A DNA stretch of 64,000 nucleotides, taken from the NCBI GenBank assembly GCA_038503065.1, contig JBCAMK010000012.1:992001-1056000 (forward strand), written 5' to 3'. Origin of the DNA: Paragyromitra xinjiangensis. Lineage: Eukaryota; Ascomycota; Pezizomycetes; Pezizales; Discinaceae. Shown here one piece after another: positions 59,701 to 64,000 of this stretch. A program made the position numbers and the translations under genes. The notes beneath the pieces are model-generated. The model did no database searches. It was not told the origin of the DNA and saw nothing but the letters and a program-made list of their open reading frames with translations. How positions within the stretch are numbered: the first letter of the stretch is position 1; every line of letters begins with the position of its first letter.

Positions 59701-62056
59701 CGCCTCGGGTTCAAACACGATGTTTAGATCCTGCAACTGGAACGCAGACGCCATGCCCTTGTTTTTGAGTTGCTTCTTACTTCCCCAAGTAAACGTGGCA
59801 TCCTTGAACCCAAGTAACGGTGCATTAGGGTCTTCATTCTCGAGCGGCTTAAGTTGCAAGTACTTCTCTGTCTCCTCTTCGTTCAGGAACTCCTCCACAC
59901 GGTCGATTGAAACCTTGGTTTGTAAAACATTCGTAACCATGTCTGCCAGTTGATCCAAAGGCACACGTAGAACATTGAAAAGAGACAATGAAGTAAATGC
60001 GATTGGTGCATTGAGATCCTTCTTCTCGATAACCGTGTAGCAGAAGAACGAGAGAAACGTGATAAGGATCGGCGACGCGTACCAGGATGTAGCGGCCACA
60101 GCCCAAAGGATATACCGCCTCCTTAAGTTCCTAAGTTCCGCCATGCGGGACTCGTCGACAACCTGACCGAAACGCTCCTCCCAGGCAAAGAACTTAATGA
60201 TCCTGATGTTCTGCAATACTTCGTTGGTCGTGTGAATCCGCTTATCGGTCGTTGTCATGATGGCTTGCTGGATCTTGCTAAACCGGCTAGAGATGAAGTA
60301 GTTGAAGGGGAGAAGAAGTACCATCACCCCGATACCGGCGATGGAACTCCATCCGAGAATCTGGTAGAGTAGAGTCACAGCGATAATGACTTGTACAGGC
60401 ACTCCGGCAACCTACAACGATCAGTTCGAGTCCCTAGCCCTTGCGGGATAGAATTACATACCAGGAAATGCAAATACGCGCAGACTTCCGCGACCTTAAA
60501 CGAGTCCACAGCCATCAAGTTGATAATAGCACCGACATTCGCCTGCTCGCCTTCGTCTTCACCTTCGTCCTCTTTTCCATTGGCTTCTGAGAGCTTCTTC
60601 CCGTCAACCTTCTTCTTTTCCTTCTTGCCCAATGCCCTATCTGCTCCTGCAGCTGCCTTTCTTCTCAGCGCTTTCGCGTAAACCTCACCGATAATCACAG
60701 CTCTTAGACGAATACAGATCCGACGGCCGATAAAGAGAGCTTGGCCACTCCCAATAGCTGAGATCGTCGCAGATACAAAGAGGAGCACCACGAAAAGCCA
60801 CGCCACATTCTTAGGTGTGTCTTCCGGGGCTTGGACATACTGCAAGATAACGCGTAGGAGAAGTGTAGGTGCGAACGTGAACATCGAGTAGAAGACCGCC
60901 CATGTTGACTGAATTATAAGATCACGCTTGAAATGTTTCACCAACGTGAATGCCAGGGTGGTTGCTTTCCTGGTAAAATGTCAACGCTATTCCAATGCAT
61001 GTAGAAATGAGAAAGTTGACATACTTCGTTTGCCGGAATGTGCTCAGAACTGAATATGCAAGGTCGTCCTCACGGAGATTCCACACCTCCTCGAGTACGA
61101 ATGGTTTCCAGTACCCTTTCCACACGAGCCCATCCACCCAACTGAATGTAGCCAGTGAAAACAACGAAGCCAGAGGTTCCCGCGAGGGTTCAAGCCCATC
61201 CACAACCTCTAGCTTAACGGGCTTATTCCCCCTCCGACTAGAGACGGCAATGATGCAAAGTAGTGATATCAGCGTAAATTGGGTAATCGTAAAGGCCCCG
61301 TAAACTCCAATCTCCGGTAGTATCAATGCCGTTCGGAAAGCGACAGTAGCGAAGATGAAATTGAACAAATAAAGCAACGACGTATGATCCCACAGACCCG
61401 GCATACCACAATCACCACTCCCGGAAAACCACAGCCTCAAAGTCGCAAGAACAAGAATATAGCCCTACTCCAGTCAGCACCACATCTTCAATCCTCTCCT
61501 TCAAGCTCCCAAACTCACCCAACAGACCACCCCCGAAACCAGCGGCATCCCTGCATAGTTCCACACATCCCCACGCCGGATTGCAATCCCCGCGATAAAA
61601 ATCCCAAACACCCCCAGAATCGCCAACTCCTCGAACATAACCAGTACCACCTCTCCCCGCGGCCTCAGCACCTTTGTCTCTGTGTACGTTCCACGGCTAG
61701 TTGTATGTCGCAGACTTAAATGCTCTGCGAACTCATCATCGTCCACCTCAGTCGAGTCATCGTCAACGTCATCGGACGTCTCCCCAAGCGTATTCTGGTG
61801 GGTTAAAAGAGGACGGTATTTTCTAGAGCACCGTTTGGCAAGCTGGCGACGAATAAAAGATGCGAGGAGCCACAGCGCAGAGAGCCCTACAACGAGTGAT
61901 GGGAGTAAAACCTGGATGAGGCTGGACAAAGGTTTAGCTATAACCAACGTCATTGGACGCGTAGAGTGCCGGGGAAACTTACTCGCGCCGTATACACAGA
62001 GTGAAATCGTCCCCTCGCCAGAAGGGACGTTCACACTGTAGGAATCGTGGATGCAT
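56800..62056 (-). CDS. ABCC/MRP-type full ABC transporter, YBT1/VMR1-like
   Basis: This is a full-length C-subfamily ABC exporter, likely in the vacuolar membrane by analogy with yeast Ybt1, Vmr1 and Bpt1. Exons are 62056-61983, 61921-61519, 61464-61025, 60969-60462, 60411-58351, 58301-57229 and 57175-56800, product 1644 aa. Order: N-terminal helices after CERPFWRGDDFTLC, an acidic loop (TSDDVDDDSTEVDDDEF), TMD1, NBD1 (Walker A GPTGSGKTS, signature LSGGQKQR, Walker B LLLDDCLSAVD), linker, TMD2 (FDSTPLGRIINRFSKDIEAV), NBD2 (GRTGAGKSS, LSQGQKQLL, LLMDEATASID, H-loop AHRLNSI). NBD1 carries Asp where NBD2 has the catalytic Glu, as is usual for ABCC proteins. The N-terminus was chosen because the 61-nt first intron then restores a continuous frame. 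Substrate is unknown. Confidence 0.93.
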
Positions 62057-64000
62057 GCCGGATGGGCAGCTTGGCGAAACTAATTTGTTGTTCTCCTCGG
62101 CCAATTGATGGTTTGGATCAGTCTGGGAAGTAATGATGTACCCTCTCTACCGCCAAGCTAGTGTTCTGGAGAACGTTTTTGCTGCCAGATTGTCGGAGCT
62201 GGGGCAGACGGGAATTGAAAACGAAGGGAATTGAAATTGAAGGATGAAAGAGAAACTTGAGAAGCCCTGCTTGATGGAATAAACGAAGAGAATGCAAGCA
62301 AGCAATCCTTAGTGGCACAGACAAGACCGGTAGACGGACAAGTGAGCCAAACAACGCCACGGTCCGTAGATCTCCAACCGGAGCAAGAACTGAGAATTAT
62401 CTTCAAGTATCTTTCCCACGATACCTCCACGCACTCTAGATATCTAGATATCCCCCTCTGCTACCCCCTAATCTCGCGTACGGCTTCGAGAGAAAGAGGA
62501 AGCCCTTACCTATTGGGATTTATTCTCCAGAAAAACGCTCGCTGTCACTCCTCTCCGTCCATCGCTTAATGCAGAGCATCTGGATTCTGCATATGGTTTG
62601 GTCTAGGCCTGGTGAGGTGGTCCTGTGGTAGCCGTTCTCGGGAATGCGATCAACACGGTAGTCGTGCACACGACCACAAAAAATAACTCTATACGGCCGT
62701 TGTCCAATTCCACTTCGGCCGTCGCCCGGAAACGGCGGAAATAAGAAATATGGAAAAACCCAGGAATTGGGGAAATCTCCATTTCGCCCCCAATTGCTGC
62801 TGCCTGAAGCACAGACCATTGACGCAGATGTGGAATTATTCAACATACTGTGCTTGTGCAGTCCCTCAGCTGACACTCTATATATTACTCAACCACTTCA
62901 TAATCACAGCCTAATATCGATTATGTTGGGCCCCCTGAGCCAGCAAGTCCTAGCCCTTCACCGACAACTTCAGCCTTCAGCATGTCTTTCTAATCCTCCA
63001 AAATTGTCACGATAGGCGGCCAAGTTCGGTCCTAGACCGGGTTGTTCTGACAAGATGACCGCAGCTGTCGGCAGTGTGTGAAGTTGATTGACCTCCGTGA
63101 AGTCTCCACAAACACACCTAACCCTATAGCTCCCATCCGTAAAATCGAAACATCTCACTGTTTCTAATTAACAGTATCGTTCCCAATTGATATCTACACC
63201 AAGAGAAACTCTTCCAAGCCCAGCCAACCACAAACCCCTCTATCCAATCCTATCGATAATGCAGAAAATAAAATGCAAACACCACCAAAGCCAACCACCT
63301 ACCCCACTTCAAGCCCTCGGCCTAGCTACCGCCTCCCAGCTCTCAATCTTCGGGTTCGTCCTATCACCATCAGCACCCCACAATCGCAAAAGGGAAAACT
63401 ATAACTCACGTAGAGTACGGCTTATACGCAGCCCTGCTAAATGTCTGGTTCGGAACATGATTCGGATTCTCCCACAACCTGGGCTCGTGCTTCAGGACTG
63501 GCTCAACGCTTGGTGGTTTATCAACCATATACGAGAGCCATGCGTGCCTATTCGATAGCATTAAAGATCGGGACCACAATTGAACAGTTCTGTCGAGTGA
63601 TCTTCTATATCATGTCTTACCAGCCAGGCTCAACCATCGACCTACACATTGTTAGCATACCATCATATACTTGAAACAATACAACCTACGCATCATATTC
63701 CTTCCATTCCTTGTAGTCTACCCATTTCGTCCTCACTATCCCACACATCAGCACGCCAAGCTACCCCACATCCCCAAAACAAAACTCACATGGCAGCTCC
63801 TCGTCGTTATTCTCATAGTACTTGTTCCCGAAGCGATCAGTACCAACGAGCACACCAGCCTTGGTATCGCCTGCAATATCGTCAATTGACTATCGTATGC
63901 GTTGTGCTATGGAACGGGGGGTATCCAACCGATACGCTACATAGTGTCAGTAAATCAGCGCAGGTGAGCGCAGGGGGACAGCTAACGTACATTCATTTGG
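62057..64000. other. Terminal region upstream of the ABC transporter, no assigned gene
   Basis: About 1.9 kb remains. Short ORFs on the + strand at 63187-63558, 63441-63674 and 63671-63889 have no motif that I know. The 63441-63674 frame (77 codons) has an amphipathic, mixed composition and might be an exon of a gene running off the window, but nothing confirms it. The first 300 bp probably hold the ABC transporter promoter. Confidence 0.4.

Noticed and set aside
61501..62034. ABC transporter start in the frame that begins with GTG at 62034
   Set aside because: That frame has no ATG upstream. The ATG at 62056 with a 61-nt intron ending in TTTGTCCAG gives a phase-closed product with a family-like CERPFWRGDDFTLC N-terminus.
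63441..63674. 77-codon ORF near the right edge as a gene
   Set aside because: There is no recognisable domain and no splice-supported partner exon within the window; listed only as a possible exon of a neighbour.
1..64000. CRISPR arrays, operons, phage or bacterial insertion sequences
   Set aside because: No regularly spaced direct repeats or prokaryotic genes are present, and spliceosomal introns throughout show this is fungal nuclear DNA.

Overview
The window is nuclear DNA from a filamentous ascomycete (Pezizomycotina). Genes are split by many short introns, mostly 50-80 nt with GT..AG ends and CTAAC/CTGAC-like branch sites. The proteins are fungal orthologues such as Sec14, Bre1, Gid9, Sac3, Kap122, Bmt5 and a YBT1-type ABC transporter. 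Introns are more frequent than in yeasts (12 exons in the helicase gene, 10 in the aminopeptidase gene). This is compatible with an early-diverging class such as Pezizomycetes or Orbiliomycetes, but the class is my inference and was not tested.

Layout: 1-3863 (+) 3' part of a Rad26-like SNF2 helicase gene; 4028-5168 (-) mitoribosomal uL24m; 5790-7875 (+) RRN3; 8794-9930 (-) cytochrome b5 reductase; 10734-11882 (+) SEC17; 14517-15734 (+) SEC14; 19425-22053 (+) BRE1; 24413-25714 (-) TRP4; 25971-26797 (-) PPIL1-type cyclophilin; 27039-29155 (+) BDP1; 30097-31044 (-) orphan ORF; 31396-32505 (+) BMT5; 32772-34206 (-) GID9/FYV10; about 34729-35564 a TIR-bounded non-coding element; 36016-41082 (-) SAC3; 42011-44573 (-) aminopeptidase P; 45392-48941 (+) KAP122-like importin; 51068-53133 (+) zinc-finger/DEDDh RNA exonuclease; 54867-56041 (-) TIF6; 56800-62056 (-) ABCC transporter. 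Large gene-free stretches lie at 11.9-14.5, 15.7-19.4, 22.1-24.4, 48.9-51.1, 53.1-54.9 and 62.1-64 kb.

Exon models were built by hand. For every gene complete in the window except the single-exon orphan, I placed splice sites so that reading phase closes across all exons and the family motifs stay continuous. The joined lengths match the families (TIF6 246 aa, PPIL1 160 aa, SEC17 283 aa, SEC14 322 aa). The content is almost all housekeeping: Pol I and Pol III initiation (Rrn3, Bdp1), ribosome maturation (Bmt5, Tif6, uL24m), mRNA export and nuclear import (Sac3, Kap122), chromatin and ubiquitin ligases (Bre1, Gid9), membrane traffic (Sec14, Sec17), tryptophan synthesis and lipid redox. These genes do not form one pathway. 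Divergent pairs share short promoters and convergent pairs have short 3' gaps.

I found no new defence-like or biosynthetic system. The most notable items are a transposon-like element with a well-matched terminal inverted repeat, two GC-AG introns in one gene (with a weaker third elsewhere), two tandem micro-exons in TIF6, a probable dual-targeted aminopeptidase P, a Sac3 with RGG and phenylalanine-repeat regions, and a zinc-finger array fused to an RNA exonuclease.
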